Assembly (NCBI GenBank): GCA_900315075.1
Contig: OMXV01000002.1
Coordinates: forward strand, 62,001 to 126,000
Reading direction: 5' to 3'
DNA length: 64,000 bases
Origin: an uncultured Prevotellaceae bacterium
GTDB lineage: Bacteria; Bacteroidota; Bacteroidia; Bacteroidales; Bacteroidaceae
The stretch's first letter is position 1, and every line of letters starts with the position of its first letter. Of this stretch, positions 35,797 to 45,055 are shown one piece after another. The position numbers were made by a program, and so were the translations under genes. The notes beneath the pieces were generated by a model. The model was not told the origin of the DNA. It saw only the letters and a program-made list of their open reading frames with translations, and searched no databases.

Positions 35797-36169
35797 AAAT
35801 TAGTGCTTTGAAATATATAAAGCCGAGGCGTAGATGTGGTTGTTATGTTTTATATTATAGTTGACGGCTGTTCTGATAACTTTGAGATAGGGCATAATCT
35901 CCCATATCCACTTCTTTTGTAAAAAAAGCGGATAATGAATGGAAAAAATGATGGTGAAGCCAACTACCGCATCGGAGAAAAGTGTCAATAATCACATCAG
36001 ACAGGGATATATAACTCACACTGTCCGATGTAATACATCGAATACCATGTTATTTTCTCGCAGTTTTCAGAATCATCAACTATTTATTTGCTTTCATTTC
36101 GGGGCAGTAATAGCGGCATCCAGTGATAACTGGTATGTTAAGTCTCGCTGCTATAGAGCCTTTAGGCTG
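35797..36169 (-). other. Long untranslated leader with a hairpin
   Basis: About 370 bases between the promoter at 36170-36177 and the start codon at 35796 hold no convincing gene; a 62-residue frame at 35800-35988 resembles no known family. Inside are an 11-bp near-perfect stem (ACATCAGACAG at 35994-36004 with CTGTCCGATGT at 36021-36031) and a shorter CGATGT/ACATCG palindrome at 36026-36040 that overlaps its right arm, so the two pairings exclude each other. This layout suits attenuation of the downstream operon. Confidence 0.4.
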
Positions 36170-36177
36170 CAAAGTTA
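36170..36177 (-). promoter_or_regulatory. -7 element of the second leftward polysaccharide transcript
   Basis: CAAAGTTA reads TAACTTTG, followed by CAG, on the minus strand. It lies just downstream of the terminator at 36212-36259, so it starts a new transcript. No good TTTG sits at 19-21 bases. Confidence 0.55.
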
Positions 36178-36211
36178 TGAAAAATTATTCAATTGATATA
36201 GTAAAATGATA

Positions 36212-36259
36212 AAAAAATATCGGAGAATAGCATTTTTAAACCATTTTCCGATATTTTTT
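36212..36259 (-). terminator. Bidirectional hairpin terminator
   Basis: A perfect 13-bp stem (AAAAAATATCGGA with TCCGATATTTTTT) and a 22-base loop. In both directions the stem ends in a T run. It lies 44 bases after the stop of the IspD-SDR gene and ends the first leftward transcript. Confidence 0.8.
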
Positions 36260-36303
36260 GTTTTGTTTTGCAGATAAAAACTGCTGATTTTATACTTTCA
36301 TCT

Positions 36304-37665
36304 TCACCTTCTCACGTCAATAACTTGACCACTATATTTTGACACAAGTGTGTTGATGGTGGCTATGGCCACATACTTGGGTTCGAGCAAGCTACCCTCT
36401 GGCTCAATGCCAAAACTGTTTAATCGCATGGGGGTGCGGGTGCGTTCGGGATTGATACAGTTGATTCTGACGTCAAAGCCAAACCATTCTTCGCTCAACG
36501 CTTGTACAAGATTCACAATGGCAGCCTTGGTAGAAGAGTAGATGCTATAGAGCATTCGACCGCGTGTGTAGCTGCTGCTGGTGTAGAAAATCAACGACCC
36601 CTTGGTTTGTCGGAGATATTCAAACGACTCTTTTGCCACGATTACAGCTCCAAGGTAGTTGATGTTGATACTTGATGTAATGTCTTCGTAGCTGATGGCC
36701 GACAGGGGTTGCTTAATCAAAATACCCGGTGTGCAGACCACATAGTCGATGTGCCCATTGCGTTGATGGATGTCGTGGAGTGTTTGACGCACTTGGTCGG
36801 CATTGGTAATATCGACACCATTTTGTGAACGGCTGAATGAATATACTACAGCACCGAGTTCGCGGGCAAGTTTCACTGTCTCTTCACCGATACCCATACT
36901 GCCACCAAACACCACCATTACTTTGTTGGGTAGTACCTGACGTGAGATGTCAAGCACTTCTTTTGTGCTGGAGATGCTACGTAGTTGATAAAGCTTGTCG
37001 AGTAGGAAAAGATCTTCCATATAGGTGACCTTCATATTGAAAACTTCGCCGTTTACCACATAGACAGGTTCTTCGGGAAGGTATTTACGAACTACCCCGC
37101 AGTCGTCGGTGGTTACAAAGTTAGGATCTTTTAAGGCTATCTCATAGGCTTTCCTGATGACTCCACGTTTGAAACATTGTGGTGTCTGGCCATTTCGAAG
37201 AACACGACGGGGAGGAATCATGCTGATGCAATTGTCATTATCTACTTCGATGATGGTATCGGTGGTCTTGATTGCCACGTCCACAGCACGATAACTCTTC
37301 AGCGCCTCTATGCAATCGTTGATGATACGGTCGTTGACAAGAGGGCGGACAGCATCGTGAAGTAGCAAGTTGATATCGTCGTCATCGTAGGCTGCGATAG
37401 CCGAGAGACTGGAATCGTAGCGCTCCTTGCCGCCTGTTAGTACTTTTTTGACTTTACGGTATTGGTTGGTAACCACAATGTCTTCCACATCCGAGATAAA
37501 CTCTTCTTTGCTCACTATAGCAATTTCATCGATGAGGTCGTTGTTTTCGAAGACGTCAATGGTGTGCTCTATGATTTTTTTCCCTGCTACTTTCAGAAAT
37601 TGTTTCGGTAGTGTTCCACCAAGACGGCTACCACTGCCACCTGCTAAAATTACAGCTATGTTCAT
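36304..37665 (-). CDS. Bifunctional IspD-like cytidylyltransferase/SDR reductase (CDP-ribitol synthase type)
   Basis: 453 residues in two domains. Residues 1-230 are an IspD-like cytidylyltransferase: AGGSGSRLGGTLPKQFL at 8-24, DAVRPLV at 104-110, TTDD at 185-188. Residues about 245-453 are a short-chain reductase: VVFGGSMGIG at 251-260, Ser364, and Tyr376-x3-Lys380. This order is the one of the Haemophilus influenzae capsule enzymes Acs1/Bcs1, which reduce ribulose-5-phosphate to ribitol-5-phosphate and turn it into CDP-ribitol. Housekeeping IspD lacks the second domain. CDP-ribitol would serve the two LicD enzymes downstream. A different CDP-alditol is possible. Last gene of the first leftward transcript. 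Confidence 0.87.
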   Translation of the reverse strand: MNIAVILAGGSGSRLGGTLPKQFLKVAGKKIIEHTIDVFENNDLIDEIAIVSKEEFISDVEDIVVTNQYRKVKKVLTGGKERYDSSLSAIAAYDDDDINLLLHDAVRPLVNDRIINDCIEALKSYRAVDVAIKTTDTIIEVDNDNCISMIPPRRVLRNGQTPQCFKRGVIRKAYEIALKDPNFVTTDDCGVVRKYLPEEPVYVVNGEVFNMKVTYMEDLFLLDKLYQLRSISSTKEVLDISRQVLPNKVMVVFGGSMGIGEETVKLARELGAVVYSFSRSQNGVDITNADQVRQTLHDIHQRNGHIDYVVCTPGILIKQPLSAISYEDITSSININYLGAVIVAKESFEYLRQTKGSLIFYTSSSYTRGRMLYSIYSSTKAAIVNLVQALSEEWFGFDVRINCINPERTRTPMRLNSFGIEPEGSLLEPKYVAIATINTLVSKYSGQVIDVRR

Positions 37666-37750
37666 GTTAGATTGTTTATTTGGATTATGTTCAGTTCGCG
37701 GGATTGTTGTTATGATTTGATTTGAAGGACAAAGTTACACTATTTCTTTA

Positions 37751-38890
37751 TTATTCCTGCCTTTTATTCAAATAATAATCAATAAAATCTTTTCTTACGC
37801 CTTTATGCTCGGCTATTTGCCCTACAAACTGGCCATTTGAATTGCCTTCCACCAATACCCACCCTTCTGGAGTCAATGCAAAGTCGAAGGCCACAAAACG
37901 TGGATGAGAGGGGATGTCGTGGATAAGCTTGGCTACGACGGCTTTTAGTTCATCATACCTTGGCACCTGCCAGCCTTTATAGCGTATTCCAGAGTCGGGA
38001 TGACGCTCAAATCGGCCACCATGCTCATCCACGCCATCGGTGGTGATGATACCTGTCTCGGCATCAAAGACGGCAAAAATGCCACCGCCTCCAGCATTAT
38101 CAACGATAGCTCCTTTGCGGCCAGTACGTATGAAGGGCTGCAGTATCTTGCAACCAGTGAGAGTACTGATGGCAGGAATTCTGATGGTATTAACACTTGA
38201 AGAGTTCCATGCAGCAGTCTCTGGTACTTGTTCAATAAGTTGCTCTACAATCCATTCGTCTTCCTCGACCAATTGGTCATATAAAGCAGATGCCTCCTCT
38301 TCATCCTTCACGCTAAGGATAGTGGCGCCTCTGCCCCAGGTGCCGTTGACGGGTTTAGCGAAAAAACGGTCATGGCGTAGGGCGAATTTTAAGAAATCTT
38401 GTTTAGATGTTTCCTTGTCGATAATGCATGCATCTCGGTGGAAATAATCCTTGGTGTCAATATAGAAACTCTTTTTGTTGTCGATACCCTTGTATGTGGA
38501 GGGCGACTCATACTTCACTATATAGTCTCTACGCTCACTGTCGGAGAGAAATTCTTTTCGTTCCCAATAACCTTTGTCTCTAAGACCATAGAGAAAAAAC
38601 TCTTCTGGTTTCATTCTGTGGGAAATAAGTGTCTTTACCAGGTCTTTCTCTAATTTCTTTGATAATTGGGGATTTCTTTTCTCTTCTTCAGTGAAGTATA
38701 GTTTTCTGACATTTTCCAATTCTTTGCGAAACGATGTGCTCATCTTGTAGTTGCCAGCCCTGAAAATACATGCTTCGATGGGAAGGATGATATGGGCATA
38801 GAAGGCGTGGGTTGGGACGGTCTTGTCAAGCACATTCCTTACGACTTTATCAAAAGAGAAAAAGAGTTCCTTTAGTTTTTTCTTGCTCAT
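37751..38890 (-). CDS. Sugar-transfer-associated ATP-grasp protein (copy 2)
   Basis: 379 residues. FFAKPVNGTWGRGATIL has the nucleotide-binding lysine and glycine loop, followed by EEDEWIVEQLIEQVPETAAW and the ending VAFDFALTPEGWVLVEGNSN with the metal-binding Asp, Glu and Asn. The N-terminal 120 residues (LDKTVPTHAFYAHIILPIEA, FRAGNYKMS) form a helical domain shared with copies 3 and 4. It closely resembles the next gene: 42 of the first 60 residues are identical by direct count, so they arose by tandem duplication. The substrate is unknown. Confidence 0.82.
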   Translation of the reverse strand: MSKKKLKELFFSFDKVVRNVLDKTVPTHAFYAHIILPIEACIFRAGNYKMSTSFRKELENVRKLYFTEEEKRNPQLSKKLEKDLVKTLISHRMKPEEFFLYGLRDKGYWERKEFLSDSERRDYIVKYESPSTYKGIDNKKSFYIDTKDYFHRDACIIDKETSKQDFLKFALRHDRFFAKPVNGTWGRGATILSVKDEEEASALYDQLVEEDEWIVEQLIEQVPETAAWNSSSVNTIRIPAISTLTGCKILQPFIRTGRKGAIVDNAGGGGIFAVFDAETGIITTDGVDEHGGRFERHPDSGIRYKGWQVPRYDELKAVVAKLIHDIPSHPRFVAFDFALTPEGWVLVEGNSNGQFVGQIAEHKGVRKDFIDYYLNKRQE

Positions 38891-38930
38891 AGTTATCTGA
38901 TTCTATTTTTGTAATATACCAATATGATTG

Positions 38931-40067
38931 TTATGTCTTTTGCCTAAAATAGTATTCTAAGAATTCTTTCCTGACACCTCTGTGCTCAGCAATCTGCCCT
39001 ACAAACTGGCCGCTGGCATTGCCTTCCACCAATACCCAGCCATTGTCGGTGAGCGCAAAGTCAAAAGCTACATATCGGGGATGTGAGGTCAGTTCGTGTA
39101 TCAGTTTGGCTACAATGACTTTCAGTTCTTCATATCTCGGTACCTGCCAGCCTTTGTAGCGTAACCCTGAATCTGGGTGGCACTCATAGCGACCGCCATG
39201 TTCATCCACACCATCTGTAGTAATGATACCTGTTTCGGCATCAAAGACAGCAAAAATGCCACCGCCACCAGCATTATCCACAATAGCTCCTTTGCGGCCA
39301 GTGCGAAAGAATGGCTGAATAATCTTACAGCCGTTGGGAGTACGTATGGCTGGAATCCTGACGGTGTTGACACTCGAGGGGTTCCAGGCTGCGGTTTCAG
39401 GCACTTGCTTGATGATTTCTTCTACAAACCAAGTATCCTCTTCACTTAATTTGTCGTACAGTTGTGATGCCTCTTCGGCATTGGCGACAGTTAGGATAGT
39501 GGCACCACGACCCCACGTGCCGTGGACGGGCTTGGTGAAAAACGTCTTATGTTTCATAGCAAAGACAATGAAGGCTGGCTTTTGCTCTTCTCTGTAGATG
39601 ATGCAACCGTCGCGATGGAAATAAGCTTTGTGTCGCACGTAGAGAACATTTTTATATGAGAGCTCGATGAAAACCTCATTATCCTCATATTTCTCAATGA
39701 TGTTGGTCTTTTCTCTGTCTGATAGAAATTCCTTCCGTTCCCAGTAGTCTTTGTTGCGAAGACCATAGAGGAACACTTCATCAGGTCTCATCCTGTGAGA
39801 AATGAAAGCACGTGCTAAATCTTTTTCCAATCGCTTTAATCGTTTCGGGTTTTTTATTTCCTCTTCTGTGTAATAAAGATTTCTCGCTTCAGCAAGATCC
39901 TTGCGAAACGAACTGCTCATCTTGTAATTACCAAACTTGAAGATGCACAGCTCAATAGGAAGAATGATATGTGAATAGATGGCATGGGTGAAGGATGTCT
40001 TGTCGAGCAAATCCCTTGCCTTATTGTCGAATGAGAAAAATAGTTTTTTGTATTTCTTCTTGCTCAT
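38931..40067 (-). CDS. Sugar-transfer-associated ATP-grasp protein (copy 3)
   Basis: 378 residues, the closest relative of the product of 37751-38890 with the same domain order: N-terminal helical part, lysine loop FFTKPVHGTWGRGATIL, EEDTWFVEEIIKQVPETAAW, and VAFDFALTDNGWVLVEGNAS at the metal site. The strongest differences are at about residues 125-150, where the substrate may be bound. The gap to the neighbour downstream is only 40 bases. Keeping two intact copies suggests that the two act on different substrates. Confidence 0.82.
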   Translation of the reverse strand: MSKKKYKKLFFSFDNKARDLLDKTSFTHAIYSHIILPIELCIFKFGNYKMSSSFRKDLAEARNLYYTEEEIKNPKRLKRLEKDLARAFISHRMRPDEVFLYGLRNKDYWERKEFLSDREKTNIIEKYEDNEVFIELSYKNVLYVRHKAYFHRDGCIIYREEQKPAFIVFAMKHKTFFTKPVHGTWGRGATILTVANAEEASQLYDKLSEEDTWFVEEIIKQVPETAAWNPSSVNTVRIPAIRTPNGCKIIQPFFRTGRKGAIVDNAGGGGIFAVFDAETGIITTDGVDEHGGRYECHPDSGLRYKGWQVPRYEELKVIVAKLIHELTSHPRYVAFDFALTDNGWVLVEGNASGQFVGQIAEHRGVRKEFLEYYFRQKT

Positions 40068-40114
40068 GGCGTGAGGCGGTTTCTACTAATTGACTGTTAA
40101 AATTGGCTTTCCTC

Positions 40115-41122
40115 TTAATTACTTTGCTTTTTATTGATATTTTTCTCGTAAAAATAGTGAAAAGCGATAGACAATGGAATTGCAAGGAGAGGAACCAGCA
40201 GGTAAGCCCAATATCCCAGATATGTCTCCAATTTTTGGCTGTAACAGATGTGTACGATAATCACATGTATTAGATACACCTCAAGGGATAGTTTGCCAAT
40301 TGTAGCAAGTAGTGTTTCTGGCACTTTCATTTTGCTTAAAAGCTTTATGAAAAGAAGACTGAGCAAGAGTACAGGGAAGATGATGGTTATATACAGTAGG
40401 TATTTGACATATGCGGGTAGTGTTAAGTTTACCACGTATGCCAAAAAGAATAGAAAATATCCAGTCAGAAGGATAGAAAAGAATACTTTTATAGATGGTT
40501 TTAAACCTTGGATAAGTTTCTGTATAGGGTAACGATGATATGCGTCGGCAAGTACCATGCCGAACACATAGGCTGGAAATCTTGTGTAAGCAAAGAATGC
40601 GTTTTCATAAAATGAATGGAAATGGCCAATATAATTCAACGCATAAATAAGGAATAAGATGAAAAAGCCACAGCCTATGTTTTTTTTGATGAGATGGTAT
40701 AAAGGGATGGTAAGGATATAAAACACAATGATTGCATGAATAAACCACACGTTGCGACATTTGTCAAACCAGAACGAAAGACCACTCAAATCATAGAAAA
40801 AGTTAGCGACTACATTTGTGCGTGTCTCAAATACCACCTTATAAATGAAAAATGGAATGGCTATGACTAAATATACAAGGACCACACGTTTAAACCTCTT
40901 ACGTAAGAAGTTGCCAACATTGGAATCGCGATTTAGTGACAAGTATATGCAATAACCTGATAGGAAAAAGAAATGGTCAACACCTGCGTTTCCAATTTTG
41001 ATGAAGTTGGTGAGAATTGGAATTTGTGGAAAGTTTATTAAATCATGATCAATATGGAATACGATAATCCATAGGGCTAATAAGCCATAGATTTCGGCTC
41101 GATGTTTGAGTACATGTTCCAT
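40115..41122 (-). CDS. Acyltransferase 3 family membrane protein
   Basis: 335 residues with about ten membrane helices. HRAEIYGLLALWIIVFHIDH and DHFFFLSGYCIYLSLNR correspond to the His-containing first helix and the FLSGY motif; RFKRVVLVYLV is the third family mark. The first His is at a slightly unusual place (IIVFHID). It should O-acylate the lipid-linked or polymerised glycan. It lies between ATP-grasp genes 3 and 4 of the same transcript. Confidence 0.83.
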   Translation of the reverse strand: MEHVLKHRAEIYGLLALWIIVFHIDHDLINFPQIPILTNFIKIGNAGVDHFFFLSGYCIYLSLNRDSNVGNFLRKRFKRVVLVYLVIAIPFFIYKVVFETRTNVVANFFYDLSGLSFWFDKCRNVWFIHAIIVFYILTIPLYHLIKKNIGCGFFILFLIYALNYIGHFHSFYENAFFAYTRFPAYVFGMVLADAYHRYPIQKLIQGLKPSIKVFFSILLTGYFLFFLAYVVNLTLPAYVKYLLYITIIFPVLLLSLLFIKLLSKMKVPETLLATIGKLSLEVYLIHVIIVHICYSQKLETYLGYWAYLLVPLLAIPLSIAFHYFYEKNINKKQSN

Positions 41123-41208
41123 AGTGATTCTTTTACACTTTCAAATTTCTTGATAATTGCAACCCCACTTGTCAATTGGAGGAGAAGATGAGATGATAAG
41201 TTTAGACA

Positions 41209-42351
41209 CTATGCTCTCTGGTTGCAATAGTATTCAATAAACTCTTTTCTCACGCCTTTATGCTCAGCTATTTGCCCTACAAACTGACCGTTGTAGTTGC
41301 CTTCTACTAATACCCATCCTTCGGGAGTAAGGGCGAAATCGAAAGCCACATATTTGGGACGAGAGGGTAGCATTTGTATTATCTCGGTAGCCAAGTCTTT
41401 CATCTCCTGATAGTAGGGAATTTGCCATCCCTTGTATTTGATATGTGAATCGGGATGGCACTCGTAACGTCCACCCATTTCATCCACACCATCGGTGGTA
41501 AGGATACCTGTCTCTGGATTGAAAACAGCGAATATACCACCTTGACCGGCATTGTCGATGACAGCTCCTTTGCGCCCTGTACGGAAAAAGGGCTGAAGTA
41601 TCTTGATGCCATCGTCGGTGGCTATGGTAGGAACTCTCAGTGTGTTGACACTCGTGGGATTCCACATTGACATGGTCGGATGTTGCTGGATCAGCTCCTC
41701 GGCAATCCATGTATTCTTACTGGCTAATTTTACAAACAAAGCTCTTGCTTCAAAGGGGGAACTTATTGTCAATATTTCAGCATCGTGGCCTGTCGAGCCT
41801 TCTATTGGTTTTACAATAAAAGTGGGATGTTTAGATGTGAAGTTTACAAAGATGTTGATGTCGTTTTGGGGATGGATGATACATGCTTCACGTTTAAAGT
41901 ATTTCTTTGCAGCAAGATAAAACTTTCCTTTATTTGTCAACTCGTAGTCAGCCGCTTCGTTGCCCACTTCGTCAAGCATGCTCTTGCGCTCCAAGTCTGA
42001 GAGGTAGGTCCTCTTTTCCTTGAATTTCATATCGCGTAAGCCATACAGGAAAAACTCTTTGATTGTGAATTGCTGGGAGATGTACGACTTGATTAGTTGA
42101 TTCTCAAGTTTTCTGCTTTTACGAGGGTTCTGCTTTTCCTCTTCTGTGAAAAATGTTTCCTTTGCTTTTATCAACTCTTGTCTGAATGTGGGACTAATCT
42201 TGTAGTTGCCAGCCTTGAAAAAAAATACCTCCACAGGCAAAATTATATGCTCGTAGAAAGCTAAAGTTGGCTTTGATTTTTCAAGCAGCTGTAGCATTTT
42301 CCTGTTGGCTGATAGGAAACGCTCTCTGAAATGACGTTTGTTAGTGCTCAT
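41209..42351 (-). CDS. Sugar-transfer-associated ATP-grasp protein (copy 4)
   Basis: 380 residues with the same layout as copies 2 and 3: LEKSKPTLAFYEHIILPVEV and FKAGNYKIS at the N terminus, FIVKPIEGSTGHDAEILTI as the lysine loop (changed from TWGRGATIL), and VAFDFALTPEGWVLVEGNYN at the metal site. The changed loop and a more different middle part show that it is an older duplicate. An acyltransferase gene now separates it from copy 3. Confidence 0.82.
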   Translation of the reverse strand: MSTNKRHFRERFLSANRKMLQLLEKSKPTLAFYEHIILPVEVFFFKAGNYKISPTFRQELIKAKETFFTEEEKQNPRKSRKLENQLIKSYISQQFTIKEFFLYGLRDMKFKEKRTYLSDLERKSMLDEVGNEAADYELTNKGKFYLAAKKYFKREACIIHPQNDINIFVNFTSKHPTFIVKPIEGSTGHDAEILTISSPFEARALFVKLASKNTWIAEELIQQHPTMSMWNPTSVNTLRVPTIATDDGIKILQPFFRTGRKGAVIDNAGQGGIFAVFNPETGILTTDGVDEMGGRYECHPDSHIKYKGWQIPYYQEMKDLATEIIQMLPSRPKYVAFDFALTPEGWVLVEGNYNGQFVGQIAEHKGVRKEFIEYYCNQRA

Positions 42352-42362
42352 GTCGCTCAGGT

Positions 42363-43367
42363 TTATTTGAGATACTCAACAAGCATCTCGCGCTTGGGGA
42401 TTCGGTCGCAGGCTTGAATGATGCCCTCGCCAGGAGGGATGTTGCCTTCTATCAACTCTAAACCATCGGGACATAGGGCGATGTCCCATCCCACATAATG
42501 GGCACGAGGCTCCACAAAGGCTGCTTTGCGGGCAAATTCCAGCACATCTTCCCAGTGTGGTATTTGGTATCCTATTAGTTCGATTCCTGTATGGGGATGT
42601 TGTTTGAACGACTGTCGCTTGCGGTCGATGGCGGGAGTGCAAAGCCGTCCTGTCTTCGTGTCGATGTAACTCGTAACACCTCCACCGATGGAATTGTCGA
42701 TACAACTGTCGGTACTTCCCATTCGCAATACTGTGCATAGGAAATGCAGTTCGCCTTTGCTGTTGAGACAAGTCACCACACGGATGGTGTTGAGGGAGGT
42801 GGGATTCAGGGCCTTCAGTTCGGCAACGTTCTCCTTTACTTCTTCCAATAAGCAATGATGCCCTTCACGAATGTTAGAAAGTAATTGCTTGGTTTTGTCA
42901 ATATCATCGGCATGAAGTAGAAAAATACCTTCACCAGCCGACATGTTCAGTGGTTTCACAATCACTCTGCCAAGCGACTTGATAAATTCAGTAATTTGCT
43001 CTGAGGACGATGTGCGGGTATCAAGCCAACGCCTTTTAACGTAGTCTTTAAATCGTGCGTTAAATTTAGCCTTGTCTTCAAACAAGTTCCATATTTCCTT
43101 GCCTGAATGGCGGGCGGCTGTATGTGCATTGACATGATTGGTAATCCATTTGCGACGCTCTTGTTGCGACAGATTCTCAAAGTAAAACATATAGTAGTTG
43201 TGTGGGTCGGAACCTGTGGTCAATTCGGAATAGAGCATGTCGAAAAAAAGCGGGATACGCGCCTTCTTGATTGCACCCTCACGGGTATAGCTACCACTAT
43301 ATTGCCAATTGTCGCGCCATATAGCATGGGCAACTTTTATTTTTTTAAGAAGCTTCTTTCCAATCAT
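42363..43367 (-). CDS. Sugar-transfer-associated ATP-grasp protein (copy 5, short form)
   Basis: 334 residues; it lacks part of the N-terminal helical domain of copies 2-4. VIVKPLNMSAGEGIFLL is the lysine loop, CLLEEVKENVAELKALNPTSLNTIR the middle block, and YVGWDIALCPDGLELIEGN the metal site. In the GWDIAL version of the last motif it is nearer to copy 1 than to copies 2-4. It is the first gene after a strong promoter (43387-43418), and only 11 bases separate it from copy 4. Confidence 0.82.
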   Translation of the reverse strand: MIGKKLLKKIKVAHAIWRDNWQYSGSYTREGAIKKARIPLFFDMLYSELTTGSDPHNYYMFYFENLSQQERRKWITNHVNAHTAARHSGKEIWNLFEDKAKFNARFKDYVKRRWLDTRTSSSEQITEFIKSLGRVIVKPLNMSAGEGIFLLHADDIDKTKQLLSNIREGHHCLLEEVKENVAELKALNPTSLNTIRVVTCLNSKGELHFLCTVLRMGSTDSCIDNSIGGGVTSYIDTKTGRLCTPAIDRKRQSFKQHPHTGIELIGYQIPHWEDVLEFARKAAFVEPRAHYVGWDIALCPDGLELIEGNIPPGEGIIQACDRIPKREMLVEYLK

Positions 43368-43386
43368 ATCAAAAATATAGGATGTG

Positions 43387-43418
43387 CAAAGTTATATTAT
43401 TTTTTTATTATAGGCAAA
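43387..43418 (-). promoter_or_regulatory. Promoter of the first leftward polysaccharide transcript
   Basis: On the minus strand TTTG (43418-43415), a 20-base spacer, then TAACTTTG (43394-43387) match the Bacteroidetes consensus. The start codon of the first ATP-grasp gene is 20 bases away. Confidence 0.82.
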
Positions 43419-43436
43419 GTTTTTAGGTTTTTTCAT

Positions 43437-43444
43437 TAACTTTG
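43437..43444 (+). promoter_or_regulatory. -7 element of the gpmI promoter
   Basis: TAACTTTG followed by CAG at 43437-43446, 71 bases before the gpmI start. No clear upstream TTTG. Together with the leftward promoter it makes the stretch 43368-43515 a divergent control region. Confidence 0.6.
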
Positions 43445-43515
43445 CAGCCGCTAAGGCGAGTTTTTTGTATATTAGAAGCATATCAAGGATAAAGAAAACT
43501 TAATCAACAATAATT

Positions 43516-45042
43516 ATGGCAAAAAAAGCACTTCTTATGATACTCGATGGTTGGGGTATCGGAAAACATGGAAAAGGAGACGTTATCTACAACACACCAA
43601 CACCTTATTTGGATTATCTCAATGCTGTAAACCCACATGCACAGCTACAGGCCTCGGGGGAGGATGTAGGACTCCCTGATGGTCAGATGGGAAACTCCGA
43701 GGTGGGGCACCTGAATATTGGGGCAGGACGTGTGGTCTATCAAGACTTGGTGAAAATCAACAGGGCTTGCCGTGATAATAGCATTATGGAAAACCCACAG
43801 GTGAAGGCTGCTTTCTCCTACGCAAAGGAAAAAGGTAAAAAGCTGCATCTCATGGGATTGACATCCAATGGAGGCGTACATTCATCACTCGACCATCTGT
43901 TTAAACTCATTGAGGTGGGCAAGGAATATGGACTGAAAAATCAGACTTTCATACATTGTTTCATGGATGGCCGCGACACCGACCCTCGTTCGGGTATTGG
44001 CTTCATAGAGCAACTTCAAAATGTGTGTGAAGCAAATGACGCACACATAGCTTCTATCGTTGGGCGTTTCTATGCTATGGACCGTGATAAACGTTGGGAG
44101 CGTGTCAAGGAGGCTTACGACTTGATTGTCAATGGCCAGGGAAAGCAAAGTGGCGACATGCTTCAGGCTATGCAGGAAAGCTACGATGAGAATGTGACCG
44201 ATGAGTTTATCAAACCTATTCATAATACCACTGTCAATGGCGTGATAGAAGAGGGAGATGTGGTAATTTTCATCAATTTCCGCAACGACCGTGCCAAAGA
44301 GCTGACCACTGTGCTCACACAGCAGGATATGCCTGAACAGGGCATGAAAACCATTCCAGGATTGCAATACTATTGTATGACTCCATATGATGCCAATTTC
44401 ACGGGCGTTCATATTCTCTTCCCCAAAGAAAATGTGGAAGACACACTCGGAGAATACCTCTCAAAATGTGGCAAAAAACAATTGCATACGGCTGAGACAG
44501 AGAAATATGCACATGTTACATTCTTCTTTAATGGTGGTAGGGAGAAGCCATTTGAGAATGAAGACCGTATCCTTGTGGCATCACCCAAAGTGCCTACCTA
44601 CGATCTGAAACCTGAAATGAGTGCATACGAAGTGAAAGACCGTCTCGTTGCGGCCATTAATACGAGGATGTACGATTTCATCGTGGTGAATTTCGCCAAT
44701 GGTGACATGGTTGGCCATACAGGCGTCTATAATGCTATCGCTAAGGCAGTGTGGGCTGTTGACCACTGTGTTCACGATGTGATTGAAGCTGCTAAAGCTA
44801 ATGATTATGAGGCGATTATCATTGCCGACCATGGCAATGCCGACAATGCCATCAATCCCGATGGAACACCTAATACCGCACATTCACTCAACCCTGTACC
44901 CTTCATCTATGTTACCGAGAACAACAGTGCCGTTGTCAAGGATGGACGTTTAGCCGACGTGGCACCCTCTCTCCTTCATATTATGGGATTGGAACAGCCA
45001 GAAGATATGACGGGCGAATGCCTTATCATCGATAAGCCATAG
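43516..45042 (+). CDS. gpmI: 2,3-bisphosphoglycerate-independent phosphoglycerate mutase
   Basis: 508 residues, full length for the family. MILDGWG (8-14) gives the first metal-binding Asp, [15 protein letters not shown] holds the phosphorylated Ser61, and HGNADN together with AHSLNPVPF near the C terminus complete the metal sites. It turns 3-phosphoglycerate into 2-phosphoglycerate in glycolysis. It is a housekeeping gene, lying between two parts of the surface-glycan region, and is followed by ung 13 bases later. Confidence 0.97.
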   Translation: MAKKALLMILDGWGIGKHGKGDVIYNTPTPYLDYLNAVNPHAQLQASGEDVGLPDGQMGNSEVGHLNIGAGRVVYQDLVKINRACRDNSIMENPQVKAAFSYAKEKGKKLHLMGLTSNGGVHSSLDHLFKLIEVGKEYGLKNQTFIHCFMDGRDTDPRSGIGFIEQLQNVCEANDAHIASIVGRFYAMDRDKRWERVKEAYDLIVNGQGKQSGDMLQAMQESYDENVTDEFIKPIHNTTVNGVIEEGDVVIFINFRNDRAKELTTVLTQQDMPEQGMKTIPGLQYYCMTPYDANFTGVHILFPKENVEDTLGEYLSKCGKKQLHTAETEKYAHVTFFFNGGREKPFENEDRILVASPKVPTYDLKPEMSAYEVKDRLVAAINTRMYDFIVVNFANGDMVGHTGVYNAIAKAVWAVDHCVHDVIEAAKANDYEAIIIADHGNADNAINPDGTPNTAHSLNPVPFIYVTENNSAVVKDGRLADVAPSLLHIMGLEQPEDMTGECLIIDKP

Positions 45043-45055
45043 TCATACGTGGGGT

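Noticed and set aside
35800..35988. A 62-codon leftward frame in the leader before the ATP-grasp gene
   Set aside because: No recognisable family and no good start context; possibly a leader peptide or gene relic, but not supportable as a gene.
43516..45042. gpmI considered as a functional partner of the FkbH operon (shared phosphoglycerate metabolism)
   Set aside because: It is a housekeeping glycolysis gene, 6 kb from the operon and cotranscribed with ung and DUF3109; position is probably coincidence.
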